Of a DNA stretch of 64,000 bases, positions 33,589 to 42,401 are shown piece by piece. The notes beneath the pieces were generated by a model. The model saw only the letters and a program-made list of their open reading frames with translations. It ran no database searches and had not been told where the DNA came from. A program made the position numbers and the translations under genes. Location of the stretch: NCBI GenBank assembly GCA_004193205.1, contig RZUM01000007.1:310001-374000 (forward strand). The letters run 5' to 3'. Positions within the stretch are counted from its first letter, which is position 1, and every line of letters begins with the position of its first letter. This DNA is from Gordonia sediminis (lineage in GTDB: Bacteria; Actinomycetota; Actinomycetes; Mycobacteriales; Mycobacteriaceae).

Positions 33589-36500
33589 GATGGTGGCGGT
33601 TCGTGCGGAGCTTGGTCAACCGGGAGGCTGATGACACTCGAACGTCGGGTCTCGGCCCTGACTCGTTGCGCATCTCGAGGCTGCCCCGCCGCCGCGAAAC
33701 GCGCGGCGGCATTCGAGAAGTGCCGATGCGCGCGGACATCATCTCCCTGCGCGGCGGCGACCCATCCGTCGACCTCCGCCCGCGACGCGTACCAGGCCGG
33801 CAACCGCATGACGACATCGGCCAGGTAGGCGACCGAACGCTGGTAGTGCACCGCCCGCTCGAGGTCGCCGGCCCGCGCCGAGGCGATCGCGGCGGGGACC
33901 GCGAGCGTGATCCGGCACCCCGGACAGGTCTCCAGCGGGCCCTGTACGGCCGCCTCGGCCTCGGCCACCGCGCCGAGCGCATCTGACGTGCTGTCGGCGG
34001 CAGCGATGCGGGTGCCGTAGATGCGATCGAACAGATGGAAACCGACGTCGGATTCGCGCGCAATCGACAACGACTCGTCCAAAATCCCTATCGCGGCGTC
34101 GACCCCGCCGCGCCCCAACTCCACCTCTGCCCGCCGTTGGAGTGCGAACGCCTCGCCGAGCGCCGCCCCGATCGCGCGGTGCATCCGGGCGCTGCGGTCG
34201 AGGTCCACCGCGGCCGCGTCGAGGTCTCCGGACAACGATTCCGCCTCTCCTCGCAGGGTCGCGGCAAAGGCCTCGCCACGCGCGGCACCGAGGCGCCGCG
34301 CCTGTTCGGCGAGGGAATCGGCGAACGCGATGACCTCCGGATAGGGGTGAGCGCCATAGAGCAACCGCTCGTTGATGCACACCTGACCGTCGAACACACT
34401 GATCGCCAGGTCCGGGAGGGTCGCCGTGGTGACGAGATCGGCCTCGATACTGCCTCGAAGATCGCCCCGGGCGTGCGCGGCGGCGGCCTTGGCCCAGGAG
34501 GCCTGCACCACTGCGGCTGGATCGCCGGAGCGGAGTGCGAGGCGATGGCATTCGGTCGCCTTCTCGCTGCCGCGCACCGGATCGCCGAACCCGATCGCCG
34601 CCGCGCCCGCCAACGTGAGTGCCTCATTCAACCGACCCTCGACGGTGATCGGCCGCACCCGCGCCAGTGTCTGCAGCGCACCCGTCGGATCGCCGTGTTT
34701 GAGCTCGGCGAGCGCCTGCTTGGCGCGGATTTCGTCTGCGCCCGGCTCGCCGACTGCGCGTGCCGCGGCCGCGAAAGCCGCCGGCGCCCGTGCATCTCCT
34801 CGCGCATCGAGGCACTCGGCCCGCAGGCGCAATGCGTCGGCATCGTCGGGAAGCTGTGCCAGCAGCAGGTCGAGTTCGGCGATGGCATCGGCGAACGCGC
34901 CCAGCCGAACCGCGTGTCGCGCGGCGGCGCGCAGCCAGTCCACGGCCTCGGTCGGGCGCTCACCGGCGAGCCAGTGTCGAGCGATCAGATGAGGTTCCCC
35001 GCCGAGCTCGGCGAGCCGGCGTGCAGCGTCTCGGTGCACCGCGATCCGTTGGTGCGGAGGCACTGATTCGATCAACGCCTGCCGCACCAGTTCGTGCCGG
35101 AACAGGTAGTGGTCCTCGGACACGACGAGCACACCGGCTCCGAGAGCCGCGTCGAGCAACGCGTACGCCTCTTCCTCCGACGTGCCGGTGATCGCGACGA
35201 CGTCGGCCGGACTCGAATGGTCACCGGCGAGTGCGAGCCGACGGAGCAGGGCCACGGACGTGTCGTCGAGCTCCGCGCAGCGCGCCTCGACGGATGCGCG
35301 CAGGCTGGGCGGGAGCGGGCCCGGCGCCGGGGCCCGCGCAAGTTCCACCGCGAACAGGGGATTGCCCCCGGCCAATTCGACGATTCGGTCGACGGTCTGT
35401 GGTTCGGGCCGCGTCGATGCGGATGCCGTTACCAGTGCCAGGATCTCCTCGCGGTCCAGCGGCGGCAGAGCGAACTCGTCGACCGAGGTCCGGTGCGTGA
35501 TCGGATCGTTCGGCTCCTGCATCGGTCGACGGGCGAGCACCACGAGCAGCGGAGGACCTCCGGAGCGCACCAGGTGGGGGATCGCGTCGATGGTTGCGGC
35601 ATCAGCGTGGTGCGCATCGTCGATGCAGAGGACGACCGGAGAGTGGTCGGCGAAGACACGGCCCAGCGCGCCGATCACCTGATGCCGGGTCAGCGGCTGC
35701 TCGAGAGGATCGGCCGGCGCGGCGAGTGGGGTGAGCTCCGCGAGCACCGAGCGGGTCCGGTCGCCGACCCTGTCGAGTAGAGCGCGGTCGGCCAGGATCG
35801 CCTGCTCGACGACGGCGACCAGCGAGGCGTACGGTCCTCCGGACGGCGGCGCGCTCACATCCAGCGTCCGCCAACCCTCGTCCCTAGCGATTGCGCTGAT
35901 CCGTCGCAACAGCGCCGTCTTGCCGATACCGGCTTCGCCGCGGATCACGATCAGGCCCGGTGAACGTGCCCGGAGAGCGGCCCGTACGCGGGCAACCTCG
36001 ACGTCACGGCCGACGAAATCCGGTTCCGTCGGGGTCATGCCCGCGACGCAGCGCTCGTAGAGCTCGTGCGTGGCGCGATCGGGGCGCACGCCCAGCTCTC
36101 GACCGAGCACGGTGCGCGCCCGCCCGTACCAGCGGATCGCGGCGTGCCGGTTCCCGACCTCGATCTCCCGGCGCATCAGAGCGCGATAGGCGGGCTCGTC
36201 GGTCGGTTCCACCTCCAGTAGACGTTCCCACTGTTCGCTGAGCCGAAGCAGTTCCACGTATCGCCTGCCCAGTCGTCGTCGTGGGTCCGCGGTCCAGCTC
36301 TCGTACAGCGATAGCGGCAGTAATTCGCCGGGGTACTCGTCGACCGCGGCCGCCGCTGCGGCGGCATCTCCGTCGCGCAATGCAGACGTGGCCGCCCTCT
36401 CGAATCGCTCCGCATCGGTCTCGACGTCTGCATCCGGGAACAGCTCCACCCATCCGGCGCGGAACACGACGCCGTCCGCACGGCGCACTGTGCGACGCGC

Positions 36501-36743
36501 GTGGTGGGCGGCCTTGCGAAGATTCGCGGCACCGGCGGCGGCGTCGAGTTGTGGCCACAACGCGTCGATCGCCCTCTCGCGGAGCATCCGGTGACCGTCC
36601 GAGATCGCGAGCAACTGCACGAGTTCGGCGGCACGACGGTTGGGCCAGTCGGCCTCGGTCACCTCCGTACGGCCGACCCGCACCCGGAATCGACCGAGCA
36701 GATCGAGCCGTATCCGTACGCCGACGGTCGATCCGTCGTTCAT
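33525..36743 (-). CDS. Large BTAD/AAA-ATPase/TPR transcriptional regulator (SARP-like)
   Basis: A 1072-residue regulator. Residues about 10-105 form a winged-helix DNA-binding domain (RRAAELVQLLAISDGHRM), about 110-245 a bacterial transcriptional activation (BTAD) domain, and about 255-500 an AAA/NTPase domain with Walker A GEAGIGKTALLRR and Walker B VVLCIDDAHHADAA. The remaining half is a helical TPR-type repeat region with many alanines. It resembles SARP-type and MalT-like activators. The last 21 residues (SSAGRVASEPQGEA...) are encoded by the intergenic repeat arm at 33540-33590, so the natural C-terminus may have been replaced by the repeat. Its targets are not evident. Confidence 0.82.
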   Translation of the reverse strand: MNDGSTVGVRIRLDLLGRFRVRVGRTEVTEADWPNRRAAELVQLLAISDGHRMLRERAIDALWPQLDAAAGAANLRKAAHHARRTVRRADGVVFRAGWVELFPDADVETDAERFERAATSALRDGDAAAAAAAVDEYPGELLPLSLYESWTADPRRRLGRRYVELLRLSEQWERLLEVEPTDEPAYRALMRREIEVGNRHAAIRWYGRARTVLGRELGVRPDRATHELYERCVAGMTPTEPDFVGRDVEVARVRAALRARSPGLIVIRGEAGIGKTALLRRISAIARDEGWRTLDVSAPPSGGPYASLVAVVEQAILADRALLDRVGDRTRSVLAELTPLAAPADPLEQPLTRHQVIGALGRVFADHSPVVLCIDDAHHADAATIDAIPHLVRSGGPPLLVVLARRPMQEPNDPITHRTSVDEFALPPLDREEILALVTASASTRPEPQTVDRIVELAGGNPLFAVELARAPAPGPLPPSLRASVEARCAELDDTSVALLRRLALAGDHSSPADVVAITGTSEEEAYALLDAALGAGVLVVSEDHYLFRHELVRQALIESVPPHQRIAVHRDAARRLAELGGEPHLIARHWLAGERPTEAVDWLRAAARHAVRLGAFADAIAELDLLLAQLPDDADALRLRAECLDARGDARAPAAFAAAARAVGEPGADEIRAKQALAELKHGDPTGALQTLARVRPITVEGRLNEALTLAGAAAIGFGDPVRGSEKATECHRLALRSGDPAAVVQASWAKAAAAHARGDLRGSIEADLVTTATLPDLAISVFDGQVCINERLLYGAHPYPEVIAFADSLAEQARRLGAARGEAFAATLRGEAESLSGDLDAAAVDLDRSARMHRAIGAALGEAFALQRRAEVELGRGGVDAAIGILDESLSIARESDVGFHLFDRIYGTRIAAADSTSDALGAVAEAEAAVQGPLETCPGCRITLAVPAAIASARAGDLERAVHYQRSVAYLADVVMRLPAWYASRAEVDGWVAAAQGDDVRAHRHFSNAAARFAAAGQPRDAQRVRAETRRSSVISLPVDQAPHEPPPSSAGRVASEPQGEAAYRGHQT

Positions 36744-36990
36744 CGCTCAGCCCGTCCGGCCATGAATCTCCGCTCCTGCCGCGGGGCACTCACCCGCGTC
36801 CGGCGCGACCGGGCGCCCTGGCGCCATTGTCCTCCGGCGTCGTCGCTCATGCACGCGTCATCCGCGCTGCGGTGACGATCTCGCCGAAGGGTTACCGGAT
36901 CGTTCCCGGCCACGGCTCGCCCGCCGAGGAACGGTTCGGGAACGGTGGCGCCGCACAATCGACCCTGTCCACGAAGCGAGGAGGCATGTC
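36744..36990. other. Intergenic region without a recognised gene
   Basis: This 247-bp gap separates the large regulator from the divergent rhodanese gene. It must hold both promoters. I see no clear palindrome, terminator or small gene in it. Confidence 0.5.
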
Positions 36991-37365
36991 ATGAACAGCG
37001 TGATGGAAATGGTCACCCGGGCCAAGGCCGAGATCGAGAATCTCAGCCCGGATGAGGTCGCCGACGAGTTACGGCGTGGGGACGTGCTGCTGGTCGATCT
37101 GCGAGAGCCCTCAGAGATTGCGGGCGGACATCTGGCAGGTGCGACATTCGCGCCGCGCGGGATGCTCGAGTTCCACGCCGATTCCGCGACGCCCTACCAC
37201 CTGGACGGATTCCGCGAGGATCGCCGAGTGATCCTCTACTGCGGGTCCGGGGCGCGGTCGGCCCTGGCCGCACGGTCACTGCAGCAGCTCGGCTATCGCG
37301 ACGTCGCCCACCTCGACGGCGGCTACAAGGCCTGGATCGCTGCGGGACAGCCGGTGCGGACGTAG
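36991..37365 (+). CDS. Rhodanese-like domain protein
   Basis: A 124-residue single-domain rhodanese. The active-site cysteine is in ILYCGSGARSALAA, and the start of the fold, VLLVDLREPSEIAGGHLAGA, is conserved. Such proteins handle sulfane sulfur or persulfide. The start at 36991 follows AGGAGG; an earlier ATG at 36986 runs straight into a stop. It has no operon partner that fixes its role. Confidence 0.9.
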   Translation: MNSVMEMVTRAKAEIENLSPDEVADELRRGDVLLVDLREPSEIAGGHLAGATFAPRGMLEFHADSATPYHLDGFREDRRVILYCGSGARSALAARSLQQLGYRDVAHLDGGYKAWIAAGQPVRT

Positions 37366-37446
37366 CGGACGACCGCCGATAAGCGGCCACCTCGGCCGTT
37401 TGATCCAGGCGGTGACCTCGGCGGCCGGACGTGATCAACTGAGAGT

Positions 37447-38055
37447 GTGATCGCACTAGACCGGGCAGAGGTTCAGCGACGTCTCGATGGTTTCGACCGC
37501 CGCGCGTCCGAGGGCCACGACTCCGGTGTCAGACCGGCCGCGGTGGCGCTCACCATCGCCGAACGCGACGGGCATCAGGGCATTTGGCTGATGAGGCGCC
37601 CCGCGACGATGCGTCGCCATGCCGCTCAATACGCGCTGCCCGGTGGCCGGCTCGACCCGGGCGAGGATCATTCCACGGCCGCGTTGCGTGAACTCCACGA
37701 GGAGATCGCCATCGACCTCCCCGCCGATTCGGTGCTGGGACTGCTCGACGACTACCCGACCCGGTCCGGCTTCGTGATCACCCCGGTCGTGTGCTGGGTC
37801 GACGGTGACCAGACCCCGACGCCCAATCCCGACGAGGTCGCGAAGTTGTTCTTCGTCACATTTTCCGAGCTGATGGTGGAACCGCGGTTCCTCACGATCC
37901 CGCAATCGCCGCGCCCGGTGATCCAGCTCCCGATCGTGAATGCGCTGGTCCACGCCCCGACGGCGGCAGTCATCTACCAGTTCGCCGAGGTCGTGCTCCG
38001 GGATCGACCGACCCGGGTGGACGGCTACGAACAACCCGTCTTCGCCTGGTCCTGA
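37447..38055 (+). CDS. Nudix hydrolase (CoA-pyrophosphatase-like)
   Basis: A 202-residue Nudix protein. The Nudix box is [21 protein letters not shown] followed by IAI, matching Gx5Ex7RELxEE but with Ala where the usual Gly follows. Metal-binding glutamates are kept. The length and extended C-terminus resemble the CoA/NDP-sugar diphosphatase group. The GTG start is at 37447. The substrate cannot be told. Confidence 0.85.
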   Translation: MIALDRAEVQRRLDGFDRRASEGHDSGVRPAAVALTIAERDGHQGIWLMRRPATMRRHAAQYALPGGRLDPGEDHSTAALRELHEEIAIDLPADSVLGLLDDYPTRSGFVITPVVCWVDGDQTPTPNPDEVAKLFFVTFSELMVEPRFLTIPQSPRPVIQLPIVNALVHAPTAAVIYQFAEVVLRDRPTRVDGYEQPVFAWS

Positions 38056-38071
38056 AGAAATCTCCGACGCC

Positions 38072-38098
38072 GGGAATGGAATCGGACCACGGTCCGTT
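38072..38098 (+). promoter_or_regulatory. Candidate SigR/SigH-type promoter
   Basis: GGGAAT (38072-38077) and GTT (38096-38098) are separated by exactly 18 bp, matching the thiol-oxidative-stress sigma factor consensus GGGAAT-N18-GTT. The spacer holds an inverted repeat, ggacc-ac-ggtcc. A TAGAGT box at 38099-38104 may be an alternative vegetative -10. Confidence 0.5.
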
Positions 38099-38166
38099 TA
38101 GAGTGGTGATGGGTCGCAAGGGCCCACGATCCGAACGACCCACACCTCTCTCACAGGAGCAGACAT

Positions 38167-38715
38167 ATGACCACCGCCGTTTCCGCCCCCATCGCCGTCG
38201 GTACCTGGAATATCGACCCGGTTCACTCGACCGTCGGGTTCTCCGTCAAGCACCTCATGGTCTCCAAGGTCCGTGGCAAGTTCGAGACCTTCAGCGGCAC
38301 CATCACCGTCGCCGAGGACGGCACCCCGTCGGTGCAGGCCGAGATCGACGTCACCTCGTTGACGACCGGCAACGATCAGCGCGACGCGCACGTCCGCTCC
38401 GCCGACTTCTTCGAGGCCGAGACCTTCCCGAAGGCCACCTTCGTCTCCACCGGCGTCGCACCGAAGGGTGACGACTACGTCCTCACCGGTGACTTCACCC
38501 TGAAGGGTGTCACCAAGTCCGTCGAGCTCGCGCTCGAGTTCAACGGTGTGAGCGCGGGCATGGGCCAGGGCCCGGTCGCCGGCTTCGAGGCCACCACCGT
38601 GCTCAACCGCAAGGACTTCGGCATCGACTTCCAGATGCCGCTCGAGGGCGGCGGCGTCGTGATCGGCGACAAGGTCACCATCACCCTCGAGGTCGAGGCC
38701 GTCCAGCCGGCCTGA
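38167..38715 (+). CDS. YceI-family lipid-binding-like protein
   Basis: A 182-residue YceI protein, a lipocalin-like beta-barrel that binds a polyisoprenoid in structural homologues. Landmarks are GTWNIDPVHSTVGFSVKHLM at the start, DVTSLTTGNDQRDAHVRSADFF in the middle, and LNRKDFGIDFQMPLEGGG near the end. There is no signal peptide, as in other actinobacterial copies, so it is probably cytoplasmic. AGGAG precedes the ATG by 7 bp. The strong terminator downstream and candidate stress promoter upstream suggest a single-gene transcript. Confidence 0.92.
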   Translation: MTTAVSAPIAVGTWNIDPVHSTVGFSVKHLMVSKVRGKFETFSGTITVAEDGTPSVQAEIDVTSLTTGNDQRDAHVRSADFFEAETFPKATFVSTGVAPKGDDYVLTGDFTLKGVTKSVELALEFNGVSAGMGQGPVAGFEATTVLNRKDFGIDFQMPLEGGGVVIGDKVTITLEVEAVQPA

Positions 38716-38762
38716 TTCTCGGCCCCGGGAACGGGCTCGTTCCCCGGTCGACCCACCCGGAC

Positions 38763-38809
38763 GGGAGTCGGCGCTGCGCACACCCCGGCGCAGCGCCGAC
38801 TCCCTTTTT
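38763..38809 (+). terminator. Rho-independent terminator after yceI
   Basis: A perfect 17-bp GC-rich stem (gggagtcggcgctgcgc and its complement) with an 8-nt loop is followed by TTTTT at 38805-38809. It is the most classical terminator in the window. Confidence 0.95.
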
Positions 38810-38849
38810 CGTGGTGTTCGCGCTCACCGGCCCTTCGGTACCCTGACAG

Positions 38850-39015
38850 CTAGGGCGTGTGTCCCAATTCTTCTGCGAGGTATTGGCGGATTCGTTGGTT
38901 CTCTGGCAAGGCGGAGGAGGGAGCGATAGCGGCAGCTATCGTGACCGACGACAACGCGGCCAGAGGGCCAACGAGCCGCCAATACCCGCAAAGGGAATTG
39001 GGAGACACGCCCTAG
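38850..39015. mobile_element. MITE-like palindromic element with CTAG ends
   Basis: The 166-bp segment is an imperfect palindrome over its whole length. The ends match over 21 bp with one mismatch: ctagggcgtgtgtcccaatt against the complement of gaattgggagacacgcccta. Inner arms also match (tattggcgg...cgttgg...ctctgg against their complement), and the centre is cgatagc-ggca-gctatcg. CTAG at both ends could be a target duplication. No transposase is present, so it would need one in trans. Ends of this style suggest an IS5-type parent, but that is from memory. Confidence 0.75.
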
Positions 39016-39051
39016 GCCCTGGGGGCAGGCCGAGGGGGCAGGAGGTGGCGT

Positions 39052-40773
39052 ATGGCACGACCGCGCAGACATGCCCGCGCCCACCCCGTCGAGTTGGGCG
39101 GTATCCACCTGCCCTCCCTCGCGCGAGGACGATTCGCCGCGCCGCAATGCCGAGACTGGACCGCGGTCACCACATCCGAACGCGCCCGGATGGCGCGATG
39201 GGCCACCGTCGCCGCCGCCGTCGCGATCAGCGTCACGAACTGTTTCGTCGGCCTCGAGACCTTCCTGCTCGTCCAACTCGCCTTCAACGGCGGTCGGCTC
39301 GATTTCGACTCCACCGTCGGTGCACCGAATTTCCCCGCGGTGGTACTGGCCATCCTCGTCGGCGTCGGGGTGAACCTGCTCCTCGGGCTGGGGCTGCTCA
39401 AACCACAGTTGCGCTGGTTCGTCGACGGCCGGCCCGCCGATCATGCGCGTCGTCGCGCGGTCCAACGCATTCCGATGATCCAGGTGCTCGCCACCTTCGG
39501 GGCCTGGTCGACGGCGGTGCTGTTCTACCTGCTGGCGGCCGACGACCTGACGACGCAGACGGTGTTCGGTGTCGCGGTGGCGTTCGGCCTGGCCGGAGTG
39601 TCGAGTTCGTGCATCACCTATGTCTTCGCCGAACGGGCCGCCCGTCCGCTGGCGGTGGTCGCGCTGCACGATAATCCGACGCGCCACGTGATCCACGGTG
39701 TGCGCTCGCGGATGATCGCGGTCTGGGCGGTGAGTTCCGCGGTGCCGATGGTGGGTCTGTTGATCATCAATGCCGGTCGGTGGGCGGACTGGTTGCCGCC
39801 CGTGCAGGGTTCGATCGACTGGACGACGGTCGTGCTCGCCATCGTCGGACTGGTCGCGGGTGCCCGGGTGGTGGCGCTGGTCGGCACGTCCCTGGCCGAC
39901 CCGCTCACCGATCTGCGACGCGCCGTCGAACAAGTCGACCGCGGGGACCTGTCGGCGCAGGTCGCGGTGTACGACTCTTCCGAACTCGGCGTACTGCAAC
40001 ACGGCTTCAACCAGATGGTGACCGGACTCGACGAACGCGACCGGATGCGTGAACTCTTCGCCCGCCACGTCGGGGACACCGTCGCCGACCTCGCGCTCGA
40101 ACGCGGCGCAGGCATGCACGGGACCACTGCGCTGGTCGGTGTGCTTTTCGTCGATATCGTCGGGTCGACGACGATTGCCGCCCAACAGGATCCGCAGGAG
40201 ACCGTGGCGCTGCTCAACCGCTTCTTCACCATCGTCGCCGAGGTCGTCGACCAGCACTCCGGATTCGTCAACAAGTTCGAGGGCGATGCCGCACTCGCGG
40301 TGTTCGGGGTGCCCGTCGCCGTCACGAATCCGGCCGCCGCCGCACTGGGAGCCGCCCGCGATCTCGCGCGGCGGCTTCGGGAGCTCCCGATCGGATGGGG
40401 CATCGGGGTGTCCTACGGACTGTCGTTCGCGGGCAATGTCGGCGCCGAGCGTCGCTACGAGTACACGGTCATCGGCAATCCCGTCAACGAGTGCGCGCGG
40501 CTCTCGGAGCTGGCGAAGGGGGCCGAGATCCCGCTTCTGGCCGGGGAAGGGGCGGTCGCCGCCGCCGGCGACGACGAGCGACCCGAGTGGCGCGCGGTGG
40601 GTGCCCGCAGGCTGCGTGGCCGGTCCGAGGCGATCGAGGTCTACGTCCCGGCAGCGATGATCCCCGCGTCCGAAGCGACGGGTGTCGGCGGTGTGCTGTC
40701 GGGTCTGCTGCGGCCGCGCCGCGGCGTCGTCGGAGGTTTGATCCGGCTGCCGCTGCAGCTGATCGGACGCTGA
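39052..40773 (+). CDS. Membrane class III adenylate/guanylate cyclase with HAMP domain
   Basis: A 573-residue protein with about six membrane helices (residues about 45-275), a HAMP domain (GTSLADPLTDLRRAVEQVDR ... FNQMVTGL, about 280-335), and a class III cyclase domain (about 355-540). Metal-binding Asp368 (FVDIVGST) and Asp412 (KFEGDA) and the substrate-specifying Lys408 are present. The second specifying residue, usually Asp in VIGDPVN, is Asn476 here. The transition-state Asn479 and Arg483 are kept. The layout is that of the mycobacterial Rv1318c-Rv1320c/Rv3645 group. It probably makes cAMP and could feed the CRP-type site upstream of rpf, although the distance means only a shared cellular pool. 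Confidence 0.88.
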   Translation: MARPRRHARAHPVELGGIHLPSLARGRFAAPQCRDWTAVTTSERARMARWATVAAAVAISVTNCFVGLETFLLVQLAFNGGRLDFDSTVGAPNFPAVVLAILVGVGVNLLLGLGLLKPQLRWFVDGRPADHARRRAVQRIPMIQVLATFGAWSTAVLFYLLAADDLTTQTVFGVAVAFGLAGVSSSCITYVFAERAARPLAVVALHDNPTRHVIHGVRSRMIAVWAVSSAVPMVGLLIINAGRWADWLPPVQGSIDWTTVVLAIVGLVAGARVVALVGTSLADPLTDLRRAVEQVDRGDLSAQVAVYDSSELGVLQHGFNQMVTGLDERDRMRELFARHVGDTVADLALERGAGMHGTTALVGVLFVDIVGSTTIAAQQDPQETVALLNRFFTIVAEVVDQHSGFVNKFEGDAALAVFGVPVAVTNPAAAALGAARDLARRLRELPIGWGIGVSYGLSFAGNVGAERRYEYTVIGNPVNECARLSELAKGAEIPLLAGEGAVAAAGDDERPEWRAVGARRLRGRSEAIEVYVPAAMIPASEATGVGGVLSGLLRPRRGVVGGLIRLPLQLIGR

Positions 40774-40856
40774 CGACGCCGCCGAGCCGGGCCGTTGACG
40801 CTCCCTCCGAACGCCAATAGCGTGGACCGCGACATTCGCGATGAGGGGAGCACGCC

Positions 40857-41732
40857 ATGGGGTGGTCGGTGTCGGACATACCGGATCAGACGGGGCGCAC
40901 GGTAGTGGTGACGGGGGCCAACAGCGGCCTCGGTGCCGAGACGGCCAAGGCGCTCGCCGGGGCGGGCGCGCAGGTGATCCTGGCGTGCCGCAACACCGAG
41001 AAGGCCGACAGGGTGGCGACCGAGATCGGAGCCGCGGCGACCGTTGCCCATCTCGACCTCGCGCACCTCGACTCGGTGCGGGCCTTCGCCGACGAGTTCG
41101 CCGGCGCAGACGTGTTGATCAACAACGCCGGGGTGATGGCCATCCCGCTGCGGCGCACCGCGCAGGGCTTCGAGATGCAGATCGGCACCAATCATCTCGG
41201 GCACTTCGCGCTGACCGCGCTGGTGCTGCCGAAGATCACCGAACGGGTCGTCACGCTCTCGTCGATGATGCATCAGATCGGACGGATCGACCTGGGCGAC
41301 CTGAACTGGGAGAAACGGCGCTACAGCCGGTGGCGCGCCTATGGCGACTCCAAGATGGCGAACCTGATGTTCGGCAAGGAGCTGGCCTCCCGACTCTCGG
41401 CCGCCGGGTCGTCGAAGGTCTCGCTGATCGCGCATCCGGGCTACGCCGCCACCGGGTTGCAGGGCCACTCGGAATCGGTCGAAGACGTGTTCATGAACCT
41501 GGTGAACAAGACACCGATCCCGCAGTCCGCCGCCGGCGGTGCCCTGCCCACGCTCTACGCGGCGACCTCTCCGGACGTCACGACCGGCACCTTCTACGGG
41601 CCGACCGAGTTCTTCGGTTCCCGCGGTGCGCCGGGCCGCTCCGGCTACAGTAAACGCGCCGACGACCTCGCCCTCCGCGAGGGCCTGTGGGAGGCGTCGG
41701 AGAAGCTCACCGGCATCACCTTCGAGATCTGA
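40857..41732 (+). CDS. Short-chain dehydrogenase/reductase (protochlorophyllide-reductase-like)
   Basis: A 291-residue SDR of the extended retinol-dehydrogenase / light-dependent-reductase-like group. The cofactor motif is TGANSGLGAETAKAL followed by ACRNTEKA, which favours NADP. NNAGVM, the catalytic Ser (LSSMMHQ), and Tyr-Lys (YGDSKMANLMF) are present, as is HPGYAATGLQGHS. A GGGGAG Shine-Dalgarno sequence precedes the ATG at 40857. These enzymes are widespread in actinobacteria and their substrates are usually unknown. Confidence 0.88.
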   Translation: MGWSVSDIPDQTGRTVVVTGANSGLGAETAKALAGAGAQVILACRNTEKADRVATEIGAAATVAHLDLAHLDSVRAFADEFAGADVLINNAGVMAIPLRRTAQGFEMQIGTNHLGHFALTALVLPKITERVVTLSSMMHQIGRIDLGDLNWEKRRYSRWRAYGDSKMANLMFGKELASRLSAAGSSKVSLIAHPGYAATGLQGHSESVEDVFMNLVNKTPIPQSAAGGALPTLYAATSPDVTTGTFYGPTEFFGSRGAPGRSGYSKRADDLALREGLWEASEKLTGITFEI

Positions 41733-41780
41733 CGCCGGGGAGCCGACACCGCCGACCGTGCGCTCGCCGGACCGAGTGGA

Positions 41781-42305
41781 CTACTGGACGGAGAACCGGA
41801 TGGAGTTCGACGCTCCGGAGATCCCGTCGGTGACACTGATGGTGTAGGCACCCGGCGCACGCAGGGTGTACAGCTTGGCCGACGTGCAGTCCTCGGTCTT
41901 GGTCACCGCGGCCTTGGCCGGCACCTTCGGTCCGGTCAGCCGGATCGCCATCTGGCACTCGTTGCCGTCGATCACGTTGCCGGCCGCGATGGTGGAGTTC
42001 CAACGCACGCCGAGCTGCGAGTTCTTCGGATAGACGCCGTCGCCGATCGGGTTGGCCTTGGGTGCGTAGACCCACACGTTGATCGACTTGAGGCCGTTGG
42101 GTGCGTCGGGGCGACCGAGCGTGCCGTAGTGTTCGGGCTCCTTGCTCGACGACCCGAGCGCCGAGCTGCCGGCGTCGAGGAGGCCCGCGCTTCCGGAACT
42201 CGAACCGCCGGAACTGCCGAACAGACTGTCGGCCGACGCGGGCGCTGCGACGATGGCGAGCGCCGCCGCGGCGAGGGCAGCAGCGGCTGTGGACTTACGA
42301 ATCAT
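41781..42305 (-). CDS. Secreted hypothetical protein with Ser/Gly-rich N-terminus
   Basis: A 174-residue protein with a signal peptide (basic MIRKS, alanine-rich core, cleavage probably after APASA), then a Gly/Ser-rich stretch (residues about 30-55), then a compact domain with two cysteines (GNECQMAIRL and TEDCTSAKLY) that could form a disulfide. The end, GAYTISVTDG, looks like a small immunoglobulin-like beta domain. The ATG at 42305 has GAAGGA 6 bp upstream; a TTG at 42317 is less likely. It is probably exported to the cell envelope. No function is recognised. Confidence 0.75.
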   Translation of the reverse strand: MIRKSTAAAALAAAALAIVAAPASADSLFGSSGGSSSGSAGLLDAGSSALGSSSKEPEHYGTLGRPDAPNGLKSINVWVYAPKANPIGDGVYPKNSQLGVRWNSTIAAGNVIDGNECQMAIRLTGPKVPAKAAVTKTEDCTSAKLYTLRAPGAYTISVTDGISGASNSIRFSVQ

Positions 42306-42401
42306 GATTTCCTTCAACTCATCCCCGGGGCTTTGGTAACGATTCGATTAAACCACGAGCTCAGAGGTGCGCCGTCCGGGTGCGGGAGCGGTCGGAAGTG
42401 A

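Noticed and set aside
38850-39015. Second transcription terminator
   Set aside because: The palindrome is far too long, begins 40 bp after a classical terminator, and has insertion-element-style ends.
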